Translations under genes and position numbers: made by a program
Notes under the pieces: generated by a model
Told to the model about the DNA's origin: nothing
Database searches by the model: none
The model's input: only the letters and a program-made list of their open reading frames with translations
Part shown: one piece after another, positions 9,722-19,805 of the stretch
Position numbering within the stretch: the stretch's first letter is position 1
Layout of the letters: every line of letters begins with the position of its first letter
Assembly: GCA_902635335.1 (NCBI GenBank)
Contig: CACPNO010000001.1
Location: 31,018-95,017 of the forward strand
DNA length: 64,000 bases
Reading direction: 5' to 3'
Origin: an uncultured Pelagibacteraceae bacterium
Lineage (GTDB): Bacteria > Pseudomonadota > Alphaproteobacteria > Pelagibacterales > Pelagibacteraceae

Positions 9722-9774
9722 GGTATAAATCTGAATTTTTCTTATTTTACTTATAGATTATAAACACTTTATAC

Positions 9775-10602
9775 ATGAAAAATTTATATCAAATATACTT
9801 AATATCAGATTCTACTGGTGAAACACTTGATAGAATATTTTTAGCATTGAAAGCACAATTTCCTAATTTCGAATACGAGACAAACCATTTTTCTTTTACT
9901 CGAACTGAAAGTCAAACCCTAGCTATACTAAAACAGGCAAAAGGAGAAAAAAACTCAATTATTTTATATACAATTGTTAACAGCAAATTAGCAAAGTACC
10001 TTACAGAAAAAGCTTACGAAAGAAATATACCTTGTTTTGGAGTTCTTGGTGAATTGATTTTAAATTTTTCAAAAGTCTTAAATCAAAAAGCCTCTCACCA
10101 ACCAAGTGGACAACATATTCTAAATGAAGAATACTACGACAGAATTGAAGCTATTCAATTTACGATGAACCATGACGATGGTAATCAAACTGATGATATA
10201 GAAAAATCAGATATTATTTTGTTAGGAGTAAGTAGAACAAGCAAAACACCAACTTCTATTTATCTAGCTAATAAAGGATTCAAAACTTCAAATATTCCAC
10301 TAGTAAACAAAAATTCTGTACCATCTAAAGTTACTGAAAAAAATTTTAAACCGTGCGTTGTTGGTTTAGTTACAGAGGCAGAAAGATTATATGATTTAAG
10401 AAAAAATAGATTGAATTCACTGAAAGAAGATCAAAATAGTGAATATGTAAATATTGATAAAATTAAAGATGAACTAAATAGTTCTAGAAAATTATTCAAA
10501 GAGAATAATTGGCCAACTATAGATGTAACAAGAAAATCAGTTGAAGAAACTGCTGCGTCAGTAATAAAAATTTTTGAAATAAAGAACAAAAAAAATGCCT
10601 AG
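9775..10602 (+). CDS. ppsR: bifunctional kinase/pyrophosphorylase of the PPDK regulatory protein family (DUF299)
   Basis: Members of this family phosphorylate and dephosphorylate pyruvate phosphate dikinase or PEP synthase on threonine. The 275-residue protein begins YQIYLISDSTGETLDRI. It has the P-loop-like GVSRTSKTPTSIYLANKG at about residues 157-174 and ends with the WPTIDVTRKSVEETAAS motif. It is the right-hand boundary gene of the predicted origin, equivalent to the first gene of the Caulobacter genome. It overlaps maf by eight bases. Whether the target here is PPDK or PEP synthase cannot be told. Confidence 0.94.
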   Translation: MKNLYQIYLISDSTGETLDRIFLALKAQFPNFEYETNHFSFTRTESQTLAILKQAKGEKNSIILYTIVNSKLAKYLTEKAYERNIPCFGVLGELILNFSKVLNQKASHQPSGQHILNEEYYDRIEAIQFTMNHDDGNQTDDIEKSDIILLGVSRTSKTPTSIYLANKGFKTSNIPLVNKNSVPSKVTEKNFKPCVVGLVTEAERLYDLRKNRLNSLKEDQNSEYVNIDKIKDELNSSRKLFKENNWPTIDVTRKSVEETAASVIKIFEIKNKKNA

Positions 10603-11179
10603 CATAATTTTAGCTTCAAAAAGTAAAGTTAGAAAAGAAATACTAGATAATCATAATATTAATAGTAAGGTTGAAGCCTCAAATGTTGATGAAGACCCTA
10701 TAAAAGAAAGTTTATTAAAGGAAGGAGCTTCACCAGAAATTATTTCTAAAAATCTAGCAGAATTAAAAGCAAACAAGGTAAGTCAAAAAATTAATAATGC
10801 TCTAGTATTAGGAGCAGATAGCGTCATCGATCTAACTGGAGAATTAATTTCAAAACCAGAAAGTAGAGAAGAAGCTTTGAATATTTTAAAGAAACTCAAT
10901 GGAAAAAAACATTCTCTGATCAGTTCAGTTTGTATATCTAAAAATGGATCTATGGTTTGGAACTATACTGACAAAGCTTACTTGACCATGAAGGATTTTT
11001 CTGAAAATGAATTAACTACTTATCTAAGTAAAATAAGTGATGAAGCTTTATATGCTTATAATGTTTATCAAATTGAAGGAGAAGGTAGAGCTTTATTCTC
11101 AAATATCGATGGAGATGAAGATACGATAATGGGCTTACCTATCAAAAAAATTAAGGAATATTTAGAAATTCAAAAATGA
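10595..11179 (+). CDS. maf: Maf-like nucleoside triphosphate pyrophosphatase
   Basis: Maf proteins hydrolyse non-canonical or modified NTPs to NMP and pyrophosphate. The 194-residue protein has the N-terminal signature LASKSKVRKEIL, the catalytic Asp in VLGADSVIDL, and the downstream SKPESREEALNILKKLNGK segment. It overlaps ppsR by eight bases and aroE by four, fixing it inside the ppsR-maf-aroE-coaE-dnaQ operon. Confidence 0.94.
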   Translation: MPSIILASKSKVRKEILDNHNINSKVEASNVDEDPIKESLLKEGASPEIISKNLAELKANKVSQKINNALVLGADSVIDLTGELISKPESREEALNILKKLNGKKHSLISSVCISKNGSMVWNYTDKAYLTMKDFSENELTTYLSKISDEALYAYNVYQIEGEGRALFSNIDGDEDTIMGLPIKKIKEYLEIQK

Positions 11180-11970
11180 AAAAATTTTTAGTAATAGGGA
11201 ACCCAATTGAACATTCTTTGTCTCCAAAGCTACATAATTATTGGATTAAAAAAAATAGTTTAGATGCAATTTATGGGAAACTGGAAACTTATGATAATGA
11301 TTTGCCTGAACTATGTAAATCTATAAAAAAGGGAGATTTGGAGGGTTTAAATATTACTGTCCCTTTTAAAAAATCAATAATATCTCACCTAGATATTTTA
11401 AGTAGTAATGCATTAAGGACACAATCTGTAAATACTATCTCATTAATCAAAGGTAATCTGGTTGGAGATAACACTGATATTAATGGATTTGAATTAAGCA
11501 TTAGAAAATTGAATTATGATGTAAGTGACAAGACAGTTCTCATATTAGGTGCTGGTGGAGTTGTGCCGTCAATAATTTTTTCATTGTTAAGAATGAAAGT
11601 ATCAAAAATATTTTTGAGTAACAGAACTAAAAAAAAAGCTGATGATTTAAAAAATTTATTCAACGAGATTAATGTAGTAGAATGGGCTGAATTACCAGAG
11701 TTTGATATGATAATAAATGCCACTACTTTAGGTTTAAATAAAGTAGATAAATTTGGTATAGACTTTTCTCAGGTTGGCCAAAATAAGCTTTTTTATGATG
11801 TTATATATGCACCATTTCAAACAGAGTTTTCTGAGGCAGGAAATTCTAAGGGTAATACAATTGTAAATGGTTTAAATATGTTTTTATATCAGGGGCAACA
11901 AGCTTTTAATATTTGGCATAATATTGAGCCAGAAATTAACAAAGAATTAATTGAATTTCTAAAAAACTGA
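11176..11970 (+). CDS. aroE: shikimate dehydrogenase
   Basis: AroE reduces 3-dehydroshikimate with NADPH in aromatic amino-acid synthesis. The 264-residue protein has the substrate-binding GNPIEHSLSPKLHNYWI motif at the N-terminus, NITVPFKKS with the catalytic Lys, NTDINGFELS, and the NADP-binding LILGAGGVVPSI loop. It overlaps maf by ATGA and is followed 23 bp later by coaE. Confidence 0.97.
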   Translation: MKKFLVIGNPIEHSLSPKLHNYWIKKNSLDAIYGKLETYDNDLPELCKSIKKGDLEGLNITVPFKKSIISHLDILSSNALRTQSVNTISLIKGNLVGDNTDINGFELSIRKLNYDVSDKTVLILGAGGVVPSIIFSLLRMKVSKIFLSNRTKKKADDLKNLFNEINVVEWAELPEFDMIINATTLGLNKVDKFGIDFSQVGQNKLFYDVIYAPFQTEFSEAGNSKGNTIVNGLNMFLYQGQQAFNIWHNIEPEINKELIEFLKN

Positions 11971-11993
11971 AACTATGAGATCTAAAATTAAAA

Positions 11994-12587
11994 ATGATTA
12001 GAGTTGGAATAATTGGCGGTATAGGTTCAGGAAAATCTTTTATCTCAAGACTTTTTGGCTATCCAGTATTTAATGCAGATAATGAAGTAAAATATATTTA
12101 TAAAAAGAATAAAGAGTGTTTTAAAAAATTAAAAAAAAAATTACCAAAATTTATAAAAACATTTCCCATTAAAAAAAAGGAGCTTATATCCTCCATTAGC
12201 TCAAATAAAAAAAATCTAAAAATTATATCTTCCGTTGTTCATCCATTTGTGAGAAAAAATATGAAAAAATTTATAATAAAAAATAAGAAGAGTGAAATGA
12301 TTATTTTTGATATACCTTTATTAATAGAAAATAAGCTCAATAAAAAAAAAGATATAATTATTTTTGTTAAATCAAAAAAAACAAAAGTTTTAAACAGATT
12401 AAAAAAGAGACCTAACTTTGATGAGAAATTGATTAAGAAACTCACAGAAAATCAGGTTATTTTATCTAAAAAAAAAAAATTAGCTGACTTTGTAATAAAT
12501 AATAATTTTTCAGCAAATGTGATGAAAAAAAAAATTAAACTAATTAAAAATGAAATTTTAAATGAAAGAAATAGTTCTAGATACTGA
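11994..12587 (+). CDS. coaE: dephospho-CoA kinase
   Basis: CoaE performs the last step of coenzyme A synthesis. The 197-residue protein begins with the P-loop GIIGGIGSGKSF and has the DIPLLIENK motif typical of the family. It is unusually Lys-rich, with many poly-A runs. The 3' end overlaps the dnaQ start by 26 bases in another frame, consistent with tight packing of this operon. Confidence 0.95.
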   Translation: MIRVGIIGGIGSGKSFISRLFGYPVFNADNEVKYIYKKNKECFKKLKKKLPKFIKTFPIKKKELISSISSNKKNLKIISSVVHPFVRKNMKKFIIKNKKSEMIIFDIPLLIENKLNKKKDIIIFVKSKKTKVLNRLKKRPNFDEKLIKKLTENQVILSKKKKLADFVINNNFSANVMKKKIKLIKNEILNERNSSRY

Positions 12588-13227
12588 GACAACAGGCTTA
12601 TCCGTTAGAGATGGTCATAGAATTGTTGAAATTGGATGTATAGAGTTAGATAATTTAGTACCGACAAAAAATATATTTCATTTTTATTTGAATCCAGAAA
12701 GAAAAGTGTCACAAAAAGCATTTGAGGTTCATGGTTATTCTGATGAATTTTTATCAACCAAGCAAAAATTTATTGAGATTGCAGATGAATTTTTAGAATT
12801 TATTAAGGATAAAAGGATAATCATTCACAACGCAGAGTTTGATATTGGTCATCTTAATAATGAATTATCTTTAATTGGTAAGAAAAAAATTAATATTTCA
12901 AATGTTATTGATACATTGGAATTAGCAAGGAATAAATTTCCTGGGTCGGGTATTAGTCTAGATGCATTGTGTAAAAGATTTAGAATAGATAACTCAAAAA
13001 GGGAAAAGCATACTGCATTGATAGATTGTGAATTACTCGCTAAAGTATACATAAACTTAATTGGTCAAAAAGAACCAACCTTAAATTTAAATGAAAGTAA
13101 TGAAATTAAAATTTCTTTAAAAAATACTGTCTTAGATTATTACAAAAAAATAGTTACTCCCAGTGAAGAGGAACTTTCAAATCATAGAGAATTTTTAAAA
13201 AAAAATTTAAAAAAAAATTTCTTTTAA
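12562..13227 (+). CDS. dnaQ: DNA polymerase III epsilon subunit (3'-5' proofreading exonuclease)
   Basis: DnaQ supplies proofreading to the replicative polymerase. The 221-residue protein has the three DEDDh exonuclease motifs: VLDTETTGLS at residues 5-14, IIHNAEFDIGHLNNEL in the middle, and KHTALIDCELLAKVY with the catalytic His. Its start lies inside the coaE end and its stop overlaps the convergent secB stop by four bases. The position after coaE matches other alphaproteobacterial origin regions. Confidence 0.96.
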   Translation: MKEIVLDTETTGLSVRDGHRIVEIGCIELDNLVPTKNIFHFYLNPERKVSQKAFEVHGYSDEFLSTKQKFIEIADEFLEFIKDKRIIIHNAEFDIGHLNNELSLIGKKKINISNVIDTLELARNKFPGSGISLDALCKRFRIDNSKREKHTALIDCELLAKVYINLIGQKEPTLNLNESNEIKISLKNTVLDYYKKIVTPSEEELSNHREFLKKNLKKNFF

Positions 13228-13646
13228 TTCAATCGTGATTTATACAATTCCTCAAAATCAATTTTCTTTCCAAACTTTAAATCGGGTAAACCAGAATTTT
13301 TAAGAATAGTTAAAAACTTTTGTTCCAACTCAGGATAAATCTTTGTTTGTAAATCGCATAATACTATTTTTTCTAATTCAGCTTTTTTAATTTTTAAATC
13401 TAATATATCTATTGCGGTCGCATATTTAATTTGAAAAAAACCACTAATTTTTTTTTTGTTAGGGTTCTCGTATGTTAAAGTTGTTTGAACTTCTATCATC
13501 TTTCTCTTTAAAGGTTTTGAAGATATATTTACTTTCATCTGGTATTCTGGGATTGAATTTCTAATTGTTACAAGACTTTCTGGACTTGGTATCTCTACTG
13601 ATAAATCTTGAATATAACTAACAATTATTTTGTATTTATTTTCCAT
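13224..13646 (-). CDS. secB: protein-export chaperone SecB
   Basis: SecB keeps preproteins unfolded for SecA-dependent export. The 140-residue protein has the beta-sheet pattern of the family, including YIQDLSVEIPSPES near the N-terminus, although the central part is divergent. It lies on the minus strand downstream of and overlapping fxsA by 11 bases, and converges with dnaQ. The dnaQ-secB-fxsA-Tim44 order supports the call. Confidence 0.9.
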   Translation of the reverse strand: MENKYKIIVSYIQDLSVEIPSPESLVTIRNSIPEYQMKVNISSKPLKRKMIEVQTTLTYENPNKKKISGFFQIKYATAIDILDLKIKKAELEKIVLCDLQTKIYPELEQKFLTILKNSGLPDLKFGKKIDFEELYKSRLN

Positions 13647-14064
13647 CTTTATCCTCTATATCTTCATACTCACCTTCAATATAATTTTTTTCTCTATAAG
13701 TATTTTTGTTATTTTCTGAATTTTTTTTTGAATACTTTCTTAAAATGATTCTTCTTGTAAATGGAAAAACTAATAAAATACCAATTATGTCAGTAGCGAA
13801 ACCAGGTAATATCAATAGCAGAGCTGCAAAAGCTATTGCTGCTCCAGAAACTATCTCATAAAGAGGAATTTCATTTTTGACTAATTGAGACATCCCTGAG
13901 CGTAATGTGTTGAAGCCCTCATATCTCGCGTACCAAATACCTACTACTGCTGTTGTTAGAATGAGTAAAATAGTGTTTATTGCACCTATTTCTGATCCAA
14001 CCTTTATAAATAGGTAGATTTCAATAAGAGGTATCCCCAAAATAAGAATTATTACTGTGTTCAT
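13636..14064 (-). CDS. fxsA: FxsA family membrane protein
   Basis: FxsA is a small cytoplasmic-membrane protein; in E. coli extra copies relieve F exclusion of phage T7, but its normal role is unclear. The 142-residue protein starts ILILGIPLIEIYLFIKVGSEIGAI, has further hydrophobic segments including LLLILPGFATDIIGILLVFP, and ends in a charged tail. It overlaps secB on the same strand and is divergent from the Tim44-like gene. Confidence 0.92.
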   Translation of the reverse strand: MNTVIILILGIPLIEIYLFIKVGSEIGAINTILLILTTAVVGIWYARYEGFNTLRSGMSQLVKNEIPLYEIVSGAAIAFAALLLILPGFATDIIGILLVFPFTRRIILRKYSKKNSENNKNTYREKNYIEGEYEDIEDKDGK

Positions 14065-14122
14065 TTGTCTATAATGTAAATTCCAGGTTGAAATTAATCA
14101 ACATAGTAAATATTATTACTAT

Positions 14123-14713
14123 ATGAGTTACAGCTTTGAGTACATCGATATTATATTATTAGCAATGATAGCAGGTTTTATTTTCCTCAGATTAAGAGGA
14201 ATTTTGGGAAAAAAAACAGGTTTTGACGAAAATATTGACTCAAGTTTTCCTCACGAAAAGATGCAAGAAACAAAAAGTGCTCCTATTTTAAATGCTGAAA
14301 CGTTTGATGATGCTGCAAAGAAAGATTTTATAAACGGTGCAAAAATTGCTTACGAAAGCATTATTACTAGTTTTTCCAAAGGAGATCTAAAATCAATAAA
14401 AAATCTTTTGGCTAAAGATGTATACGATCAATTTGACGAAGCAATCAAAGACAAAAAAGTAAGAAATGTAACATCTGAGACTACATTTATTGGAATTAAT
14501 TCTGCAGAAATTAAAGAACATAATCAAAATAAAAATATGCTTGAAGTGACGGTTGAATTTGTAAGTGAAATTATATCTTGCATCAAAGATAAAGACAACA
14601 AAATTGTATCAGGTGATGCTCAAAAAGTTAAAAAAGTTTTAGATACTTGGAAATTTACAAAAGATAGTAATTCAAAAAATCCTAATTGGTTAATAGTAGA
14701 CACCCAGGCTTAG
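14123..14713 (+). CDS. Tim44/TimA domain protein, membrane anchored
   Basis: The 196-residue protein has one N-terminal membrane segment (DIILLAMIAGFIFLRLRGIL) followed by a charged linker and a Tim44-like domain from about residue 60. Tim44 in mitochondria tethers the import motor; bacterial homologues are envelope-associated with unclear function. Position beside secB-fxsA is conserved in alphaproteobacteria. The next gene starts with TTG directly after its stop codon. Confidence 0.88.
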   Translation: MSYSFEYIDIILLAMIAGFIFLRLRGILGKKTGFDENIDSSFPHEKMQETKSAPILNAETFDDAAKKDFINGAKIAYESIITSFSKGDLKSIKNLLAKDVYDQFDEAIKDKKVRNVTSETTFIGINSAEIKEHNQNKNMLEVTVEFVSEIISCIKDKDNKIVSGDAQKVKKVLDTWKFTKDSNSKNPNWLIVDTQA

Positions 14714-15130
14714 TTGAATAAAAAAATATCAGATAAAGATAAGCACGACTGGCAAGAGTTTTTAAATAGTACTGATAAATTAGAAAATAAAGATCAAAAA
14801 ATTTCATCAACACCCAAAAGATATATTGAAAGATCTATTGATTTACATGGTTATACCTTAGAGGAAGCAAATCAAAAGATGATTTCTTATATAGAAGAAT
14901 GTTTTATTAATGGAGTAAACAAAATTAATGTAATCACAGGAAAGGGTCTAAGATCAAAAAATTTAAATGACCCATATCAATCCAGTAATTTGAGCATATT
15001 AAAATACTCAGTTCCTAATTTTATTAAAGGTAGTGATCATTTAATGAAAAAAATTATAAGTATTGATTTTGAGGCTGTTGAAAATCCATCAGTTGGAAAT
15101 TTTAATATTTTTTTAAGAAAAAAAAAATAA
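14714..15130 (+). CDS. Smr domain protein
   Basis: The 138-residue protein carries a C-terminal Smr (MutS2-type nuclease-like) domain, recognised by the SIDLHGYTLEEANQKM motif and the INVITGKGL motif. The TTG start immediately follows the TAG of the Tim44 gene with no spacer; the next in-frame ATG would remove the DLHGYT motif, so TTG is preferred. An mltA gene often separates the Tim44 and smr genes in relatives and is absent here. Confidence 0.9.
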   Translation: MNKKISDKDKHDWQEFLNSTDKLENKDQKISSTPKRYIERSIDLHGYTLEEANQKMISYIEECFINGVNKINVITGKGLRSKNLNDPYQSSNLSILKYSVPNFIKGSDHLMKKIISIDFEAVENPSVGNFNIFLRKKK

Positions 15131-15133
15131 GAA

Positions 15134-16504
15134 TTATAAAATAAATTTTGAAAGATCTGCGTCTTTTACAAGTTCACCAATATTTTTCTTAATATAATCC
15201 GAGTCTATACTGATCTTTTCACCAGCTCTATCTGTTGCTGTAAAACTAATTTCATCTAAAACTCTTTCGATTATAGTATGCAGTCTTCTAGCGCCAATAT
15301 TTTCAACTGTTGTATTTACTTCGCTTGCAATTGTTGCAATTGTATCAATTCCATCTTCAGTAAATTCTAAATCTACATTTTCAGTTTTAAGTAAAGCTTT
15401 GTATTGTTTAATTAAACTGTTATCTGGCTCTTTTAAAATTCGCTTAAAATCCTCACTGTTCAATGCATCTAGCTCAACTCTGATCGGCAATCTTCCTTGA
15501 AGCTCAGGTAAAAGATCTGATGGCTTTGCTAGTTGAAAGGCTCCTGAAGCTATAAATAATATGTGATCTGTTTTTATTGGACCGTATTTTGTACTTACAG
15601 TTGTTCCTTCAATTAGAGGTAGCAAGTCTCTTTGAACACCTTCTCTTGAAACATCTCCACCAACTCTATCAGTTCGTGCTGAAATTTTATCAATTTCATC
15701 TAAAAATACGATACCGTTATTCTCCGTTGTATTTTTTGCAGATTTTATAATTTTGTCTTGTTCTATTAATTTATCTGCCTCTTCATTAAGTAATATTTCA
15801 TGAGATTCTTTAACTGACATTTTTTTCTTTTTAGCCTTCTGTCCCATAGATTTACCTAGCATATCTGAAATATTAATCATTCCAACATTAGCTCCAGGCA
15901 TTCCAGGAATTTCAAATGATGGCATACCCCCACCACTTTCAGTAACAGCAATCTCTATTTCGTTATCATCGAGATCGCCATCTCTCAATCTTTTTCTAAA
16001 ACTTTCTCGTGTTGCAACACTTGCTTTATTCCCAACTATTGCATCAAGAACTCTGTCCTCTGCCAATTTCTGAGCTTTCGCGTGAACTTCTTTTCTTTTC
16101 TTTACTTTTTCCATTGCAATAGCAATTTCTAAAAGATCTCTAATTATTTGTTCAACATCTCTTCCTACGTAACCTACCTCAGTAAATCTAGTAGCTTCAA
16201 CTTTTACAAATGGTGCTTCAGCTAATTTGGATAATCTTCTAGATATTTCTGTTTTCCCAACACCAGTTGGCCCCATCATTAAAATATTTTTTGGAAGAAC
16301 TTCATCTTTCATGTCACCTTCTAAAGCTTGTCTTCTCCATCTATTCCTTAAAGCAATTGCAACAGCTCTTTTTGCATTGTTTTGACCAACAACAAATCTA
16401 TCCAACTCAGAAACTATTTCTCTTGGAGATAGTGAATTTTGAATATTACTTGTTTCTTTTTTTACTTTAGTGTTTGGTAAAGTTGTAACGTTTGATTTTT
16501 CCAT
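15134..16504 (-). CDS. hslU: ATP-dependent protease ATPase subunit HslU
   Basis: HslU is the AAA+ unfoldase of the HslVU protease. The 456-residue protein has [22 protein letters not shown] at the start of the core, Walker [15 protein letters not shown], the pore-loop region after it, an acidic I domain, Walker [12 protein letters not shown], and a C-terminal tail ending in DLSKFIL that docks into HslV. It follows hslV directly, with the start one base after the hslV stop. Confidence 0.98.
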   Translation of the reverse strand: MEKSNVTTLPNTKVKKETSNIQNSLSPREIVSELDRFVVGQNNAKRAVAIALRNRWRRQALEGDMKDEVLPKNILMMGPTGVGKTEISRRLSKLAEAPFVKVEATRFTEVGYVGRDVEQIIRDLLEIAIAMEKVKKRKEVHAKAQKLAEDRVLDAIVGNKASVATRESFRKRLRDGDLDDNEIEIAVTESGGGMPSFEIPGMPGANVGMINISDMLGKSMGQKAKKKKMSVKESHEILLNEEADKLIEQDKIIKSAKNTTENNGIVFLDEIDKISARTDRVGGDVSREGVQRDLLPLIEGTTVSTKYGPIKTDHILFIASGAFQLAKPSDLLPELQGRLPIRVELDALNSEDFKRILKEPDNSLIKQYKALLKTENVDLEFTEDGIDTIATIASEVNTTVENIGARRLHTIIERVLDEISFTATDRAGEKISIDSDYIKKNIGELVKDADLSKFIL

Positions 16505-17020
16505 TTAAATTTTCTCTATATTTAAATTATCATTTGTAAAAACACATATTTCAGATGCAACTTTAATTGCTTTTTTAGCAACTTCCTCAGCTGATAAATC
16601 TGTATCCATCAGTACTTTAGCTGATGCTAATGCATAATTTCCACCTGATCCTATTCCAATCACATCTCCTTCAGGCTCCAAAACATCTCCAGTTCCAGAA
16701 ATAATAAAACTATTTTCTTTGTCACCAACTGCCATTAAGGCTTCTAGTCTTCTCAAATACTTATCAGTACGCCAATCTTTAGCTAATTCAACGGCTGCTC
16801 TTGCTAAATTTCCAGCATGTTTTTCTAACTTAGACTCTAATCTTTCAAATAATGTTAAGGCATCTGCCGTAGAACCAGCAAATCCTGCGATCACATTTCT
16901 TTTCTCAATCTTACGAACTTTGTTTGCAGTTTTCTTAATTACTGTATTTCCCATACTTACTTGGCCATCACCAGCAACTACTACTTCGTTATTTTTTCTT
17001 ACTAATACTATCGTTGTCAT
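16505..17020 (-). CDS. hslV: ATP-dependent protease peptidase subunit HslV
   Basis: HslV is the threonine peptidase of HslVU. The 171-residue protein starts MTTIVLVRK, so removal of Met would expose the catalytic N-terminal Thr, and AGDGQVSMG follows. No longer N-terminal extension is needed. hslU follows without a gap. The 91-bp spacer to divergent hisB must hold both promoters; no clear sigma site was recognised in it. Confidence 0.97.
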   Translation of the reverse strand: MTTIVLVRKNNEVVVAGDGQVSMGNTVIKKTANKVRKIEKRNVIAGFAGSTADALTLFERLESKLEKHAGNLARAAVELAKDWRTDKYLRRLEALMAVGDKENSFIISGTGDVLEPEGDVIGIGSGGNYALASAKVLMDTDLSAEEVAKKAIKVASEICVFTNDNLNIEKI

Positions 17021-17111
17021 GAGATATAGATGGATATTAAATCTTATAGTTCAAGACCAAGGCTAGAATTATTGCCATAATTGAATAATAGATATATACC
17101 TTTTTCAGATT

Positions 17112-17702
17112 ATGAAACGTAAAGCCAAAATTAGTAGAAAAACAAAAGAGACCAACATCAGTGTTGATCTAAATATTGATGGTAAGGGTAAGTACAAAGT
17201 TGACACAGGCATAGGATTTTTAGATCACATGCTTGAGCAATTATCAAAACACTCTTCTATGGATATGAATATTAAAGCTAAAGGTGATACGCACATTGAT
17301 CTTCACCACACAACTGAAGATACTGGAATTGCAATTGGCGAATGTTTGAAAAAAGCATCTAAAAAGTTTGTTGGTATAAAAAGATATGCCCATGCGATGA
17401 TACCGATGGATGAAACATTAACTAGAGTTGCAATTGACGTATCAAACAGACCTTACTTAATTTGGAAAGTAAAATTGAAAGTAGAAAAATTAGGCGAGAT
17501 GGATACGGAACTGTTTAAAGAATGGTTTCAAGCTTTTTCGCAAGCTGCAGGAATTACTTTGCACATTGAAAATATCTATGGTGATAACAGTCACCACATA
17601 ATCGAATCTTGCTTTAAAGGATTAGCAAGATCATTACGTGCTGCTTTAGAAATGGATCCAAGAAATAAAACTACAATACCTTCTACAAAAGGTTCTTTAT
17701 AA
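17112..17702 (+). CDS. hisB: imidazoleglycerol-phosphate dehydratase
   Basis: HisB removes water from imidazole glycerol phosphate in histidine synthesis. The 196-residue protein has the metal-binding motifs [31 protein letters not shown] and the later [17 protein letters not shown]. It is monofunctional, without the histidinol-phosphatase domain of E. coli. It heads the hisB-hisH-hisA-hisF-hisE operon. Confidence 0.98.
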   Translation: MKRKAKISRKTKETNISVDLNIDGKGKYKVDTGIGFLDHMLEQLSKHSSMDMNIKAKGDTHIDLHHTTEDTGIAIGECLKKASKKFVGIKRYAHAMIPMDETLTRVAIDVSNRPYLIWKVKLKVEKLGEMDTELFKEWFQAFSQAAGITLHIENIYGDNSHHIIESCFKGLARSLRAALEMDPRNKTTIPSTKGSL

Positions 17703-17707
17703 ATTTA

Positions 17708-18334
17708 ATGAATGTCACAATTGTTGACTACAATTCAGGCAATATAAGTTCTGTAATAAATTCTTTTAAAGAAGTTGCAAAAGACAAAGTAAACATTGCA
17801 GTAACATCAGATCTTGAAACAATTAAAACTAGCGATAAAGTTGTATTACCTGGACAAGGATCTTTTAAGAGCTGTATTGATGGTCTCAATAGTATTAACG
17901 GCTTGATAGATACCCTTAATGAATTTGCATTAGAAAGTAAAAAACCACTTCTTGGAATTTGTGTTGGACTTCAAATGTTTTCAGATGTTGGCTATGAAGA
18001 AACTGAAACTAAAGGGCTGGGATGGATTTCAGGTAAAGTTTCTAAAATTGACAACCAAGGGGGTAAATTTAAGCTTCCACACATAGGTTGGAATGAAATA
18101 AATATAATGAAAGATAGTAAGATTTTTAAAGGCATAGAAAATAACTCTCACATGTATTTTGTTCATAGTTATGAATTTGTACCCAAAGATAAATCTGTAA
18201 TTTCAGCAACTACCGATTACTCATCTAATGTTGTTTGTGCTGTAGAAAAAGAAAACATATTTGGAACCCAATTTCATCCTGAAAAGAGTGATAAAATTGG
18301 TCTTAAAATAATTAATAACTTCATAAGTCTATGA
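17708..18334 (+). CDS. hisH: imidazole glycerol phosphate synthase, glutaminase subunit HisH
   Basis: HisH hydrolyses glutamine and channels ammonia to HisF. The 208-residue class I amidotransferase has the nucleophile elbow LLGICVGLQMF and the catalytic His-Glu pair in GTQFHPEKS. It lies 5 bp after hisB and overlaps hisA by four bases. Confidence 0.98.
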   Translation: MNVTIVDYNSGNISSVINSFKEVAKDKVNIAVTSDLETIKTSDKVVLPGQGSFKSCIDGLNSINGLIDTLNEFALESKKPLLGICVGLQMFSDVGYEETETKGLGWISGKVSKIDNQGGKFKLPHIGWNEINIMKDSKIFKGIENNSHMYFVHSYEFVPKDKSVISATTDYSSNVVCAVEKENIFGTQFHPEKSDKIGLKIINNFISL

Positions 18335-19056
18335 AAATTTTTCCTGCAATAGATATTAAAGATAAAAAGTGCGTGAGGTTAGTTAAAGGAGACTTTGATA
18401 ATAAAACCGAATATGAAATGTCGCCAGTTGAACAAGCTGGTAATTATAAAGACCATGGTTTTAAAAACTTGCACATAGTTGATTTGGATGGAGCATTAAC
18501 AGGAGAGACTGTAAATATTGATATTATTGAGAAGATTGTTGGTAAATTTGACCTTAAAATTGAAATTGGTGGAGGTGTCAGAAACTTTGAAAGTATTGAA
18601 AAATATACAGATGCAGGTGTTGAAAAAGTGATTTTAGGAAGTGCTGCAATAAAAGATAAAAATTTTTTAAAAGAAGCTTGTCTAAAATTTCCAGATAAAA
18701 TTGCTTTAGGTCTAGATGCTAAAGATGGTTATTTATCTTTATCTGGATGGAAAGAAAATTCTAATTTAAAAACTTTAGATTTTTTAAAAGATGTAAATAA
18801 TTATGGAGCTAGTAGATTAATTTATACAGATATTAATAGAGATGGCATGAAGCTGAGCCCAAACTTTGATGAAACAGAAAATGTTGCTAACAATTCAAAT
18901 TGTCCAGTGATTATTTCTGGGGGAGTTTCTTCAATTAATGACATTAGAAAAGCAAAAGAATTAGGAAATAAAAATATTGAAGGAATTATAGTTGGTAAAG
19001 CTATATATGATGGAGATATTAAATTAGAGGAACTTGCAAAAGAAATAGATGCTTAA
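18331..19056 (+). CDS. hisA: phosphoribosylformimino-5-aminoimidazole carboxamide ribotide isomerase
   Basis: HisA is the (beta-alpha)8 Amadori isomerase of the histidine pathway. The 241-residue protein has [19 protein letters not shown] at the N-terminus with the catalytic Asp, [18 protein letters not shown] and IISGGVSS phosphate-binding loops. It overlaps hisH by four bases and hisF by eight. Confidence 0.97.
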   Translation: MKIFPAIDIKDKKCVRLVKGDFDNKTEYEMSPVEQAGNYKDHGFKNLHIVDLDGALTGETVNIDIIEKIVGKFDLKIEIGGGVRNFESIEKYTDAGVEKVILGSAAIKDKNFLKEACLKFPDKIALGLDAKDGYLSLSGWKENSNLKTLDFLKDVNNYGASRLIYTDINRDGMKLSPNFDETENVANNSNCPVIISGGVSSINDIRKAKELGNKNIEGIIVGKAIYDGDIKLEELAKEIDA

Positions 19057-19804
19057 AAATAGAATTATACCCTGCTTAGATGTTAAAAATGGAAGAGTTG
19101 TAAAAGGTATAAACTTTGTTGACCTTCAAGATGCAGGTGATCCAGTAGAACAAGCAAAAATTTATAGTGATGGTGGTGCAGATGAAATTTGTTTTTTAGA
19201 TATCACAGCATCAAATGAAAATAGAGATACAATTTATGAGGTAGTTAAAGATACTTCTAAAAAATGTTTTGTACCTTTAACAGTGGGTGGTGGAGTTAGA
19301 AGTGTGGATGATATTAGCAAACTTTTAAACTGTGGGGCTGATAAGGTTTCAATTAATACAGCTGCAGTCCAAAACGCAGATGTTGTAGTTCAAAGTTCAA
19401 AAAAATTTGGATCACAATGTATTGTTGTTGCAATTGATGCTAAGAAAAACGGAGAAAAATGGGAAGTTTTTACCTACGGAGGTAGAAATAATACTGGAAT
19501 TGATGCTTTAGAGTTTGCCAAAAAAATGGAAGAAAGCGGAGCAGGTGAGTTGTTGGTCACTTCAATGGATAGAGACGGTACCCAGGTTGGTTATGATATT
19601 GATCTGATATCAAAAATATCATCTATAGTAAATATACCTACAATAGCATCAGGTGGGGTTGGGGATCTTGATCATTTAGTCGATGGCATCAAATTAGGCA
19701 ATGCTAGCGCTGTTTTAGCAGCATCCATATTTCACTATGGAAAATATTCCGTGAAAGAAGCTAAAGAATATCTGGACTCAAAAGGTATACCTGTTAGGAT
19801 TTGA
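19049..19804 (+). CDS. hisF: imidazole glycerol phosphate synthase, cyclase subunit HisF
   Basis: HisF condenses ammonia from HisH with PRFAR to form imidazole glycerol phosphate and AICAR. The 251-residue protein has [33 protein letters not shown] and the C-terminal IASGGVG loop, all typical. AICAR produced here feeds purH, present at 34.5-36.1 kb of this window. Confidence 0.98.
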   Translation: MLKNRIIPCLDVKNGRVVKGINFVDLQDAGDPVEQAKIYSDGGADEICFLDITASNENRDTIYEVVKDTSKKCFVPLTVGGGVRSVDDISKLLNCGADKVSINTAAVQNADVVVQSSKKFGSQCIVVAIDAKKNGEKWEVFTYGGRNNTGIDALEFAKKMEESGAGELLVTSMDRDGTQVGYDIDLISKISSIVNIPTIASGGVGDLDHLVDGIKLGNASAVLAASIFHYGKYSVKEAKEYLDSKGIPVRI

Positions 19805-19805
19805 G

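Larger units (their letters stand above)
9491..9774. other. predicted chromosomal replication origin (oriC)
   Basis: This 284-bp non-coding, extremely AT-rich spacer separates divergent hemE and ppsR. It carries a perfect DnaA box (9532-9540, minus strand), an 8/9 match TTATCCAGA (9713-9721) and a weaker TTATAAACA (9758-9766), with the most AT-rich stretch between them. Gene order on both sides (hemE left; DUF299, maf, aroE, coaE, dnaQ right) is the order known around Caulobacter oriC. Gene polarity also diverges here, as expected for bidirectional replication. Promoters for hemE and ppsR must lie here too but cannot be assigned. Confidence 0.8.
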
